64,000 nt of DNA. It comes from Aminipila sp032051575 (lineage in GTDB: Bacteria; Bacillota; Clostridia; Peptostreptococcales; Anaerovoracaceae). The notes beneath the pieces are model-generated. The model saw only the letters and a list, made by a program, of their open reading frames with translations. It was not told where the DNA came from and made no database searches. How positions within the stretch are numbered: the first letter of the stretch is position 1; each line of letters opens with the position of its first letter. A program made the translations under genes and the position numbers. Positions 1 to 7,744 of this stretch are shown here, piece by piece. The stretch covers positions 1 to 64,000 of the forward strand of contig NZ_DAMBYD010000014.1 in the NCBI RefSeq assembly GCF_032051575.1, given 5' to 3'.

Positions 1-51
1 GGTATTTAACTTTCTTAAACTCTCAATATACTGAGCTCCTGTCATTAACAT
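1..51 (-). CDS. abfD: 4-hydroxybutyryl-CoA dehydratase-like protein, N-terminal fragment
   Basis: Only the first 17 codons are in the window; the gene continues past the left edge. They read MLMTGAQYIESLRKLNT, which I recognise as very close to the start of 4-hydroxybutyryl-CoA dehydratase/vinylacetyl-CoA isomerase (AbfD) of amino-acid-fermenting clostridia, a flavin and [4Fe-4S] enzyme of the 4-hydroxyphenylacetate 3-hydroxylase fold. It dehydrates 4-hydroxybutyryl-CoA to crotonyl-CoA during 4-aminobutyrate or succinate fermentation. A purine-rich Shine-Dalgarno (AGAGGGAGTG) lies just upstream at about 60-69. The identification rests on a short N-terminus; another member of the same fold is possible. 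Confidence 0.55.
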   Translation of the reverse strand, partial: MLMTGAQYIESLRKLNT

Positions 52-134
52 AAAATAATCACTCCCTCTTTAAAATAATGATATAAATGATATATAATCA
101 AGACTCTATAAATAAATCTTAATCACTTAGAAAA

Positions 135-413
135 TTAAAGCTCTTTGTTTAAAATTTTTCTAGCCATATCTAATATGTCATCACTTACAGCTGTGTCCAG
201 TTTAACGTCTCTAACATCATCACATTCTTCCATAACAATTCGTTTTACAACATCTTCTATGGTCATTTGTGCAGATGGACAAGAGCAGCATGAACCTGTT
301 AATTTAACCCAAACGATGTGATCTTCATATTTTGAGAGAACTGCTCCTCCATAATGTTCTGCTAACACAGGATTAACTTTTTCTTCTAGTACTTCCCTAA
401 TTTTTTTCTCCAC
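135..413 (-). CDS. NifU C-terminal-like iron-sulfur scaffold protein
   Basis: A 92-residue protein made only of the NifU C-terminal (Nfu) domain. The cluster-binding CxxC is visible as C42-x-x-C45 in the context GSCCSCPSAQ, matching the family GxCxxCPSS signature. Nfu proteins carry a labile [4Fe-4S] cluster, probably bridged between two subunits, and pass it to target enzymes in the cytoplasm. No IscU or SUF genes are adjacent, so this acts as a stand-alone carrier. Its upstream neighbour in transcription is far away, and a good promoter lies about 65 bp before the start, so it is probably transcribed alone, perhaps reading into the abfD-like gene. Confidence 0.88.
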   Translation of the reverse strand: MEKKIREVLEEKVNPVLAEHYGGAVLSKYEDHIVWVKLTGSCCSCPSAQMTIEDVVKRIVMEECDDVRDVKLDTAVSDDILDMARKILNKEL

Positions 414-434
414 AATATTACACCTCTTACTTTA

Positions 435-454
435 ATTGCATGTTATTGCATGTT
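435..454. repeat. 10-bp tandem duplication in the NifU leader
   Basis: ATTGCATGTT occurs twice in direct tandem in the 5' leader of the NifU-like gene. The remainder of the 414-726 gap is AT-rich. It contains a possible TATAAT at 698-703 upstream of thiN but no convincing -35, and I see no thiamine-pyrophosphate riboswitch motifs in it. Confidence 0.6.
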
Positions 455-477
455 AATTTTTTCTCAATATTAGCTAT

Positions 478-506
478 AGTATATCTTGTAAATCGTTTAT
501 TTTCAA
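478..506 (-). promoter_or_regulatory. SigA-type promoter of the NifU-like gene
   Basis: Reading the minus strand, a -35 TTGAAA (501-506) and a -10 TATACT (478-483) are separated by exactly 17 bp. This gives a leader of about 60 nt to the NifU-like start. Confidence 0.5.
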
Positions 507-726
507 GCAAATTATCTTATATATTCTGTTTATAAAATGTATTTTTGGTCAAACATATTACTGATCAAAAAGTAACCGCAAAGAAATAGCTGTATCATAC
601 AATTCTCCAATATGTTATACTTGTTTTTGAAAATCAGCCATATAGTTATCTGAAAATTTGGTTGTTTACGACAAATTTCTACAATTATTTTATTATGTAT
701 AATATTAAATAAAAAGAGGTAAATAA

Positions 727-1371
727 ATGAATAAGTGTTTTATAATTACAGCGTTTATTAATGGCAGTATCAAAGACAACATAAATATAACTCAAAACGA
801 TTATATCATTTGTGCCGATGGAGGCTATAAATTTGCAACACAAGAAAAAATAACTCCTAATCTGCTTCTTGGTGACTTTGATTCCTTTAAAGGTCCTCTG
901 CCTCAGGAAATCCAAACCATAACCTATCCCGTAGAAAAAGATGATACGGATACCATGTTATGCGTTAAATATGCTGTGGAAAAAGGTTTCAATGATATAT
1001 GTCTTGTGGGAGGCATGGGTGGCAGATTAGACCATACTATATCCAACCTTCAAAGCATGTCCTGGGCAATTGAGTTTTGGAATGCAAACCACCTAAAAGG
1101 AAAAAAAATAAGCATGAGTGATTGTCAAAATCACGTCATGCTTATAATGGACGATTCAATTATAATATCCGGCACTCCAGGTGAAAAAATTTCTTTACTA
1201 AGTTACTCTGAAAATTGCATGAATGTAACTACAAAAAATCTCAAATGGGAACTTACAAATGCTCTTCTTCGCAATTCTTTTCCTCTAGGCATCAGCAATG
1301 AATTTTTAACCTCAGAGTGTGAAGTCTCTGTAGAGAAAGGGCAACTTCTTATCATCCGCGCTAAAGATTAA
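727..1371 (+). CDS. thiN: thiamine pyrophosphokinase
   Basis: Transfers pyrophosphate from ATP to thiamine to make the cofactor thiamine pyrophosphate, allowing salvage of preformed thiamine. The 214-residue length is normal. The family motifs are in order: ICADGGYKFA near residue 30, LLLGDFDS near 55, a DDTDTM motif near 79 that binds Mg/ATP, and GGMGGRLDHTISN near 97-109. The C-terminal half is the smaller beta-sandwich thiamine-binding domain. The start is supported by AAAGAGGT 7 nt upstream. It is an isolated plus-strand gene converging on the LTA-synthase-like gene. In many Firmicutes this gene follows rpe and rsgA; here that context is absent. Confidence 0.92.
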   Translation: MNKCFIITAFINGSIKDNINITQNDYIICADGGYKFATQEKITPNLLLGDFDSFKGPLPQEIQTITYPVEKDDTDTMLCVKYAVEKGFNDICLVGGMGGRLDHTISNLQSMSWAIEFWNANHLKGKKISMSDCQNHVMLIMDDSIIISGTPGEKISLLSYSENCMNVTTKNLKWELTNALLRNSFPLGISNEFLTSECEVSVEKGQLLIIRAKD

Positions 1372-1438
1372 AACACAATTCCTTGTTATAATTTTATCAA
1401 TCCCTACGTTTTGCTATTTATCTTTATACTATAGATCG

Positions 1439-3619
1439 CTAGAAAACCTCTTCTTTACTCTTTCCATCTTGATATACTTTTCTAAGGATATCGTTTTGCA
1501 AAATGTAAACAGATGTATCTGATATTCCCCTGGACCTCATATAATAATCATAAAATTGATCCACATCAACCTCTTTTCTTGTATTTAAATCCCATGCTCT
1601 GCCGTCTTTAAATACTCCATCTCGTGACATTTCAAAGCCATACCCATTCGTAAAGAAAGATCCATAAGGCATGTACGCATGTTCTGCAACCACTCCTTTA
1701 TCGTAAGTAAACAAATTATGGCCTAAATAAATCGTATCTAAACTATCTAATCCTAAAACATAAGATATGGTTGGAAGAAAATCAATCTGCCCTCCGGTAT
1801 TGTGTATAGTCGTAGTAATGTTTTCATCTGCACTAGGAACATGTATAATTAAAGGAATATTCATTCGATCATCCCAGTCATAATCGTGTCCTAGAAGCTT
1901 TCCCATGACTTTATTGGTTTCATCTGATGCTGGAAGGCCCATGTGGTCTCCATAAAGAGCAAAGACAGTATCTTCATATAGTCCTGCTTTTTTAAATTCA
2001 TCAAATAAAATAGAAAGTGCATAGTCGGTATAAGCCGCACTATTAAGATAATTCCCTACTAAAGTACCCTTATCCTCTGGTGCAAGATCTATAAATTGGT
2101 ACTTGTCCAGCATTTCATAAGGATGATGGTTCGAAAGAGTTATAACAAAACTGTAGAATGGTTCCTGCAGTTTTTTAATATATTGCATAGCCTGAGGATA
2201 AAACTCTGAATCTGTTAACCCCCAGCCCATCCATTCTGTCATTTTAAAGTTACCACCTGGACGAGCAGTATCACCTATCAATCCACCATAATAATGATCA
2301 AAACCCAACTGAGGGTAAATGTCATCTCTATTCCAGAAATCTCTATTTTCATGAGCGTGAAGAACTGCAGTTTCATACCCCTGCTCTTTTAACAGTACTG
2401 GCAAGCCCCTAAAGTAGTTCTTTTCATAAAGCTGATATGTAAATGCCTCTATTGACCCCATAATAGAATTATTTGTTGCAAACTCAGCATCAGAAGTATT
2501 TCCGGTTCCTACCTGCTGATAATAATTGTCAAAATAAACAGACTTATCCTTAACCAAACTATTTAAAAACGGAGTCACCTCTTGTCCATTATATTTCATC
2601 CCTATAAGAAAGTTTTGATAAGATTCTATTTGTATTACCACTAAGTTTTTTCCCTTAGCTACACCAAATAGTGGGCCATTTTTCTCAGTTTTATAGTTAT
2701 CTGCAAATTCCATAATATGTTTCTGTCCAGATAAGCCAAATGCTTCTGTAACCAAATCTCCTACGTGATATGTAAAAAACTCCTGTCTAGCAATGGATTG
2801 AATAAAAGGTGAAAAAGAACTTGTTGCTATCAGTACGGCTATTATGCATATAGGAATCACTTGAGTCCTATGGGATCTCAAACGCTTAAGCTTTTCCCTT
2901 TTTCTTTTTCTTTCTGTCCTTTTTCTACTGACTCTTCCCTGATATAGTTTATCTTCAATACGCTGGTCTTCAAATTTTTGTTCTATAATATCTACTGTGT
3001 CCATAAACTCTTTATTTTCTTGCAATTCTCCTGTGCTCTCTTCTTGAGATTGTTCTAACGCCATAGCATCCAATTCTGCCAAAATATCTCTTGCTGGTTT
3101 ATTTTCATCTTCATTTTCTATTTCTTCAAACGCCTGGTCTATCTTCTTTCGTTTTACTATTTTATGCCATGATATTCCACGTTGGTTTGTATCTAATAAC
3201 AGGATTGTTATTAGTATTACTACAGCATCTATAAGCATAAAGAAATTAATAGGCCTCATAATCTGCTTTATACTAGCTGTAACATCTCCCAGCATACCTG
3301 CTGATCCCATTAATGCCACTGAAAGATATTTATTAAAGAAGCTGCAATAAGTTACATCAGCAAACATTAGAATAGCTAATACTAAATAAATAACTGAAGG
3401 AATGTATTTATTTTTGAATGAATTAAACAAGAAATATGTTATTGCCCAGGAAATAATACATATAAGTATAAAATTTGATTTTACTGACATTAAATTATAA
3501 AAGATAATAAATTTTACAGCTACTAAAAACACCGCTGCACATCCTATAACTCCATATTTATTCTTAAATTCCATCACAAACTGTTTTATTTTTTCAATAT
3601 ATTGATTCATCTTATCCAT
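1439..3619 (-). CDS. LTA synthase family membrane sulfatase/phosphotransferase
   Basis: Member of the LtaS family, membrane enzymes that transfer glycerol-phosphate from phosphatidylglycerol to a growing polymer outside the cell. The order is five predicted membrane helices (about 23-42, 50-66, 74-91, 124-142 and 253-271), then an extracellular sulfatase-fold domain. Metal and nucleophile motifs are visible: VIQIES near 326-332, the nucleophile Thr in GNTSDAEF near 375, HAHENRDFWN, LSNHHPYE and YGDHMG. Between helices 4 and 5 lies an unusual charged cytoplasmic segment of about 105 residues, first acidic and then a run of Lys/Arg. The start is placed at the ATG at 3619, six codons into the longest frame, because GGAG lies correctly before it while the first ATG has no Shine-Dalgarno. 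Exact polymer substrate is unknown. Confidence 0.88.
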   Translation of the reverse strand: MDKMNQYIEKIKQFVMEFKNKYGVIGCAAVFLVAVKFIIFYNLMSVKSNFILICIISWAITYFLFNSFKNKYIPSVIYLVLAILMFADVTYCSFFNKYLSVALMGSAGMLGDVTASIKQIMRPINFFMLIDAVVILITILLLDTNQRGISWHKIVKRKKIDQAFEEIENEDENKPARDILAELDAMALEQSQEESTGELQENKEFMDTVDIIEQKFEDQRIEDKLYQGRVSRKRTERKRKREKLKRLRSHRTQVIPICIIAVLIATSSFSPFIQSIARQEFFTYHVGDLVTEAFGLSGQKHIMEFADNYKTEKNGPLFGVAKGKNLVVIQIESYQNFLIGMKYNGQEVTPFLNSLVKDKSVYFDNYYQQVGTGNTSDAEFATNNSIMGSIEAFTYQLYEKNYFRGLPVLLKEQGYETAVLHAHENRDFWNRDDIYPQLGFDHYYGGLIGDTARPGGNFKMTEWMGWGLTDSEFYPQAMQYIKKLQEPFYSFVITLSNHHPYEMLDKYQFIDLAPEDKGTLVGNYLNSAAYTDYALSILFDEFKKAGLYEDTVFALYGDHMGLPASDETNKVMGKLLGHDYDWDDRMNIPLIIHVPSADENITTTIHNTGGQIDFLPTISYVLGLDSLDTIYLGHNLFTYDKGVVAEHAYMPYGSFFTNGYGFEMSRDGVFKDGRAWDLNTRKEVDVDQFYDYYMRSRGISDTSVYILQNDILRKVYQDGKSKEEVF

Positions 3620-3715
3620 TTTTATCTCCAAGTTCATTAATTTAACTTGATTACTATACCATAAATTTAGTTAGCATTCAACAACTCTACATTTTTTTCA
3701 TAAAACCTTCACATA

Positions 3716-3798
3716 AAAAGAGGCTTTCTCAAAATAATTTAATGGCATCTTGATTTTTCCTTATGCCTATAAATCTATATTTTGAGACAACCTCTTTT
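3716..3798 (-). terminator. long hairpin terminator downstream of the Smr gene
   Basis: Arms at 3716-3736 and 3778-3798 (AAAAGAGG..TCTCAAAATA and its complement) match at 19 of 21 positions around a loop of about 41 nt. On the minus strand the stem ends in CCTCTTTTT, so it can terminate the Smr transcript. The large loop is unusual for a simple terminator. Confidence 0.6.
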
Positions 3799-3807
3799 GT
3801 CCTGTTA

Positions 3808-4155
3808 TTAAGACTTTAAAAGGATAACAGTCAATCCCCTATTGCCTTCTACATAATTATTGAAATCTTTCAGTTGAGGACATACCTCTATAAAACTGCT
3901 CTTGCAGTTTATCCATTCTTCTCCACCCACAAAAGCTCTGATTATTCCTCGGAGACTTCCCTCTTTCAGTTTGCCTTTCAGCGCTGCTTTAATAGCTCCT
4001 CCTACACCTGAAGATCCATAGCCATGGACAACTATTAATGCTCTGAATCCCATCCTTTTAGCGGTAGTCAGTTCATCTACAAGTTTTCGCAAAGCTACAT
4101 CTACTGTCGGCTTCCCTCTCTCTAAATTAATTTCCTTAACTTTAACAGCTCCCAA
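3808..4155 (-). CDS. Smr (small MutS-related) domain protein
   Basis: A 115-residue stand-alone Smr domain. The core shows INLERGKPTVDVALRKLVDEL, where the first motif replaces the usual LDLHG, and the hallmark VVHGYGSSGVGGAIK near residues 43-57. Smr domains bind or nick nucleic acids. In MutS2 and in stand-alone forms they act in recombination control or on collided ribosomes, but the specific job here cannot be read from sequence. The gene appears to start with TTG, since an AGGTG Shine-Dalgarno lies 5 nt upstream and no ATG is available nearby. It stands alone between the LTA-synthase-like gene and the chemoreceptor. Confidence 0.82.
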   Translation of the reverse strand: MGAVKVKEINLERGKPTVDVALRKLVDELTTAKRMGFRALIVVHGYGSSGVGGAIKAALKGKLKEGSLRGIIRAFVGGEEWINCKSSFIEVCPQLKDFNNYVEGNRGLTVILLKS

Positions 4156-4283
4156 TTTTCACCTGTCCTTTATGCTTTATATTTTTGTATTTATTAGTCT
4201 ATTTATTATACCATAATAGAAAACGCAAAGCAAAATAGATGTAAAAATCTTAATACCTAAACCTCACGGTTAGTCCATTGCTG

Positions 4284-5975
4284 CTATTTATTTAATTTAA
4301 ACACACTGACACTTTCTTTTAACAGGTCTGCCTGCCCGGAAAGTTCTTCACTTGCTGCTGCACTTTCTTCTGAAGCAGCCGCAGTGCTCTGGACCACTTG
4401 TGAAACCTGCATGATTCCCTGATTAATCTGTTCCAATGCCGCCGCCTGCTCATTTGAAGCTAAGGCAATGTTATCAATCAGTTCTGACACTTTTGTAATT
4501 CCTACTACAATTTTATTTAATGCGCCAGCCGTTTCATTGGCAGTCAGAGTCCCATCTTCAACTTTTTTAATGGAATTTTGAATTAGTTCTGCAGTTTCTT
4601 TTGCTGCTTTGGCGGATTGTCCAGCAAGATTTCTTACTTCATCTGCCACAACAGCGAACCCCATGCCATGTTGTCCAGCTCTGGCAGCTTCGACCGCTGC
4701 ATTGAGCGCTAGAATATTTGTCTGGAAAGCAATATCTTCAATCACCTTAATAATTTTACCAATATTATCTGAAGAATTGTTAATCTCATCCATAGCATGA
4801 AGCATCCCTGCCATTTGTTTGTTGCCTAATTCTGCATCTTCTTTAATGGTTTTGGCAAGTTCATCAGTAGTTTGTGCATTTTTAGCATTTTGCATTGTCT
4901 GAGATGTGATTTCTTCTAAAGATGCAGTCAATTCCTCCACAGAACTGGCTTGTTCAGTTGCGCCCTGTGAAAGAGAAACACTGGAACCTGATACGAGCCC
5001 TGCCCCTGAGTCCACCTGATTTGCTGATGAAACAATAGAAGTCACAAGATTATTAAATCTTTCCACCAAAGTAAACAACGCTTTACCAAGTACGTCGTTA
5101 TCCGATTTAATCGGTACAACTACAGTTAAATCTCCTTCTGAGATTGCTTTAGTTATTTGTGCCTGCTGAATCGTGCTTGCAATTACCCTGTCAAAGGAAC
5201 CCGCTAATATGCCTACTTCATCTCTTCTTAAATGTAGAAGCTTATCCTTTTCATCAATCACTTTATCAACATTGATGTCTCCTTCTGCAAGAATCTCAGC
5301 AAATGCAGCAAATTTCTGCATAGGTATACTAATTGTTCCAGAGATGTATCTTCCTAGAAGCAAAGCTATAATAAATGCGATGACTACTGTACCTGACATT
5401 ATAAAGATTGTAGCCCATGCCGAATATTTATCCTTCATAAGTTTCTCTAACGCCAAAGAATCATTATATTTTGTAATCATCTCAAAGGCTTCATCCGCCT
5501 TTTGAGACTCTTCTACAGATCCCTTAATCAATGACAGTATATCTTTCTGCGTTTTTCCTGCATTTGCAGCTTCTAATACTTGGTTAACTGCTTCTTTATA
5601 GCTTTCATATGCAGTATTTGCATGATTAAAATTTTCTTGATCCTGGTTATCCGATATTGTTTTACTATAATTCTGCATATTTGTATCAGCTATTTCTAAC
5701 TGCTTTAAAATTTCTTTGCAGTATTTTTCTTTATCCGTATCATAATTAATATATAAATCCCTAATTGCTGTTCTTACCTTTAGAAAATTAGCTTCTGCAT
5801 TTATAGAATATTGTATTCCTAAAGTGCATTGATTATAGGTACTCTGCTGATGATTTACCATGTTCATAATGTTAATAATACCAATTGCGCCAACTAAAAC
5901 ACCTAAAAAAGCAATAAATAAAAATCCTGTTCTTAATTTTTGTGCGATTTTAATGTTTTCAAACCATTTCTTCAT
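4284..5975 (-). CDS. methyl-accepting chemotaxis protein
   Basis: Transmembrane chemoreceptor of 563 residues from the start used here. A membrane helix (about 14-34) is followed by a helical extracellular sensor of about 150 residues typical of the four-helix-bundle MCP class, then a second helix (about 185-207), a HAMP linker (ISIPMQKFAAFAEILAEGD) and a long cytoplasmic coiled coil. The conserved hairpin tip is plain: IEDIAFQTNILALNAAVE then ARAGQHGMGFAVVADEVRNLA. No C-terminal CheR-docking pentapeptide is seen. The start at 5975 follows AAAGGA by 9 nt; the longer frame adds 15 unlikely residues. No che or flagellar genes are adjacent, so this is an orphan receptor of unknown ligand. Confidence 0.93.
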   Translation of the reverse strand: MKKWFENIKIAQKLRTGFLFIAFLGVLVGAIGIINIMNMVNHQQSTYNQCTLGIQYSINAEANFLKVRTAIRDLYINYDTDKEKYCKEILKQLEIADTNMQNYSKTISDNQDQENFNHANTAYESYKEAVNQVLEAANAGKTQKDILSLIKGSVEESQKADEAFEMITKYNDSLALEKLMKDKYSAWATIFIMSGTVVIAFIIALLLGRYISGTISIPMQKFAAFAEILAEGDINVDKVIDEKDKLLHLRRDEVGILAGSFDRVIASTIQQAQITKAISEGDLTVVVPIKSDNDVLGKALFTLVERFNNLVTSIVSSANQVDSGAGLVSGSSVSLSQGATEQASSVEELTASLEEITSQTMQNAKNAQTTDELAKTIKEDAELGNKQMAGMLHAMDEINNSSDNIGKIIKVIEDIAFQTNILALNAAVEAARAGQHGMGFAVVADEVRNLAGQSAKAAKETAELIQNSIKKVEDGTLTANETAGALNKIVVGITKVSELIDNIALASNEQAAALEQINQGIMQVSQVVQSTAAASEESAAASEELSGQADLLKESVSVFKLNK

Positions 5976-6130
5976 CCTTCTATATCCTTTCTTATAAAAA
6001 CTGTTAGCGGCATAAATCACAACTTTGCTGTAACAACATCCCTGATACTTTAATATTTTTCTAAGTGAAATTTGATGGCTTATTATATAAAAAGTTGGAA
6101 ATTAGAATGTTTGATTTTTAGAATCTGATC

Positions 6131-6161
6131 TTATACCAATTCGTTTCACAAATTGGTATAA
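6131..6161. other. 31-bp near-perfect palindrome between int and the MCP gene
   Basis: TTATACCAATT (6131-6141) is repeated as its complement at 6151-6161. Allowing one mismatch, the arms extend to 13 bp around a 5-bp centre. There is no T-tract on either side, so it is more like a protein-binding or recombination site than a terminator. The rest of 5976-6284 is AT-rich with a possible TATAAT for the MCP gene on the minus strand and no other recognisable feature. Confidence 0.5.
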
Positions 6162-6228
6162 ATCATAAATTATGTATAAAAAACAATCTTGTTTGGGAAG
6201 CTAATACTCAAGATATTACAAAGTTAAT

Positions 6229-6250
6229 TCGCAGTTTAGTTGAAACTACG
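6229..6250 (+). repeat. left 22-bp inverted repeat flanking the recombinase
   Basis: A 22-mer beginning TCGCAGTTT and ending AAACTACG. It is identical to the reverse complement of 7635-7656 and lies 34 bp beyond the recombinase stop codon. Each copy is itself an imperfect palindrome with arms of 8-9 bp and a 5-bp centre, the general architecture of a tyrosine recombinase core site. Confidence 0.85.
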
Positions 6251-6284
6251 ACACATTGTGCATAACTACTGATATTTGCATCTT

Positions 6285-7445
6285 TTAAATAGATTTGACG
6301 GAATAATTGACGGTTAATGAATCAATCTTCATATGATTGATGTGCATAGTATTTAGCCTGTCTATAGCTAATTTTTTCTGTTCCATAAGAGAATGAGCAT
6401 AAATGTTTAGTGTAATAGAAACATTAGAATGTCCCAGTATCTCACTTAGGGTTTTAATATCAATGCCTAACTCCAAAGCTCTCGTGGCAAAAGTGTGTCG
6501 AATTGCATGAAATTTACGATCTTTTACACCGGCCTTCACCAATATTCGTTTATATATTTTTTGATAAGTTCGAGGATCCATTGGTACATTAGCTCCAGAA
6601 AAAACATAACTATTTTCATTTAACGAGTGGTGTTTATTTTGCTGTGCTAAGTTAATTAAGAACTCAGGTAACGGAATTTTCCGCATTGATTTGCGGCTTT
6701 TTGGTTTGCCAACAAACAGCGTAGTTTTACTTTGACTGTGTTGGAAATTTTTTATGCGTGATACAGTTCTCATAATAGACATAGTTCCTGCTTCCAAGTC
6801 AATGTCACTCCACTTTAATCCGCAAAGCTCACCTAGTCTTATTCCGGTATAAAAGCATAATAATATTCCCAATGCTCGCTTATCGCTCCAATAAAGAGCA
6901 GTATTTTCAACCATACGCTGCTCCATAATAGTAAAAATCTGTACAGCTTCACTTTCACTCTTAGGCAGCTTAATATTTCCGATTATCAAAGAATGTTCCA
7001 TTGAATCTTTCAAAACTTCCCCCAAAACCATTTTAAATATAGAAAGAATTTTTCGTTTATAAGATTCAGAAAAACAATTATTTTCTTTTATAGATTTTAC
7101 AAATTGTGAAATCGAAATATCTGTAATCTGTTCATTGCCGGACTGCTGAAAAAAGGGAATCACATATTTTTGCATACAGCAATAGTAGTTTTCATAAGTA
7201 GACGGCTTTACTCTGTCAGCAATTCCACTCTTCAGCCAGGATTCAAACAAGCTAGATGAATTCTTAATCAAATGGTTCGTTTCCATCGTACAGGAATTTT
7301 CTTTTTCCTGATACTTACTCTTTTTCTCCTTTACTTCCTTATAGGTTTTGGCATAGATGTAATGATATTTTCCATCCGGTTTTAATATACGTCCTTCCCA
7401 TCGTCCATCTTTGCGTTTATAAACATTTTCTCCTCTTCGTGCCAT
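6285..7445 (-). CDS. tyrosine recombinase/integrase
   Basis: Site-specific recombinase of 386 residues in the phage/Tn916-like integrase family. The N-terminus (MARRGENVYKRKDGRWEGR) is the arm-site DNA-binding domain common to clostridial integrases. A SAM-like core-binding domain follows at about 65-160, then the catalytic domain. All catalytic residues are present: R203 (TGIRLGEL), K249, H313 and R316 (HAIRHTFATRA), H339 (LGHSNV) and nucleophile Y349 (NIYAH). The start at 7445 is chosen because AAAGGAG lies 11 nt upstream, within the longer frame, and the family begins MARRG. No excisionase, cargo or other phage gene is present. Perfect inverted repeats flank it, which would favour inversion rather than excision. 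Confidence 0.93.
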   Translation of the reverse strand: MARRGENVYKRKDGRWEGRILKPDGKYHYIYAKTYKEVKEKKSKYQEKENSCTMETNHLIKNSSSLFESWLKSGIADRVKPSTYENYYCCMQKYVIPFFQQSGNEQITDISISQFVKSIKENNCFSESYKRKILSIFKMVLGEVLKDSMEHSLIIGNIKLPKSESEAVQIFTIMEQRMVENTALYWSDKRALGILLCFYTGIRLGELCGLKWSDIDLEAGTMSIMRTVSRIKNFQHSQSKTTLFVGKPKSRKSMRKIPLPEFLINLAQQNKHHSLNENSYVFSGANVPMDPRTYQKIYKRILVKAGVKDRKFHAIRHTFATRALELGIDIKTLSEILGHSNVSITLNIYAHSLMEQKKLAIDRLNTMHINHMKIDSLTVNYSVKSI

Positions 7446-7513
7446 GATAATTGATACTCCTTTCAAAATGTGACGTTAAAGTTGACGGCTAATAAATCAT
7501 AATATAACAAAAC

Positions 7514-7547
7514 ATATGGGATAAATACCCATATTTTTATTATATCA
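7514..7547 (-). promoter_or_regulatory. extended -10 promoter with overlapping palindrome, recombinase gene
   Basis: On the minus strand TGATATAAT (7539-7547) is a full extended -10 element. Just downstream, over the expected start of transcription, ATATGGG and CCCATAT (7514-7520 and 7528-7534) form a 7-bp inverted repeat with a 7-bp spacer, a plausible operator controlling the recombinase. The remainder of 7446-7628 is AT-rich, and the 60-residue frame in it is not convincing as a gene. Confidence 0.5.
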
Positions 7548-7628
7548 CTATACAAATATACCAAATTTTTCTTTTTCGTCATTAATTTTTTTAATTTGAC
7601 AATTAATATGGTCTCAATATATAATAAA

Positions 7629-7663
7629 AAAAGGCGTAGTTTCAACTAAACTGCGACCCTTTT
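7629..7663 (-). terminator. second hairpin behind amt, containing the right inverted repeat
   Basis: On the minus strand a stem made from AAAAGG plus CGCAGTTT and its partner AAACTACG plus CCTTTT, with a small bulge and one mismatch, is followed by a run of Ts. It could back up the main amt terminator. Its inner part is the 22-bp repeat. Confidence 0.5.
7635..7656 (-). repeat. right 22-bp inverted repeat flanking the recombinase
   Basis: Perfect inverted copy of 6229-6250, located upstream of the recombinase promoter and inside the hairpin behind amt. Sequence identity ends sharply at both sides of the 22-mer. Confidence 0.85.
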
Positions 7664-7688
7664 AAAGGACTTTTATATTATAAAAATA

Positions 7689-7715
7689 AAAACAGACTAC
7701 AACGCAGTCTGTTTT
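7689..7715 (-). terminator. intrinsic terminator of the ammonium transporter gene
   Basis: AAAACAGACT and AGTCTGTTTT form a perfect 10-bp stem with a 7-nt loop, followed on the minus strand by TATTTTTAT, just after the amt stop codon. Confidence 0.8.
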
Positions 7716-7744
7716 ATTATGTTCTTTATTCTTTTTTAGCAATG

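Noticed and set aside
414..726. Thiamine-pyrophosphate riboswitch before thiN
   Set aside because: The characteristic CTGAGA and ACCTGATCTGG blocks are absent from the leader.
6285..7445. Remnant of a prophage or conjugative element
   Set aside because: Only the recombinase is present. There is no excisionase, repressor, structural or transfer gene, and the flanking repeats are inverted rather than direct.
7463..7645. 60-residue frame upstream of the recombinase
   Set aside because: It runs through the recombinase promoter and one inverted repeat, has low-complexity composition and no ribosome-binding site.
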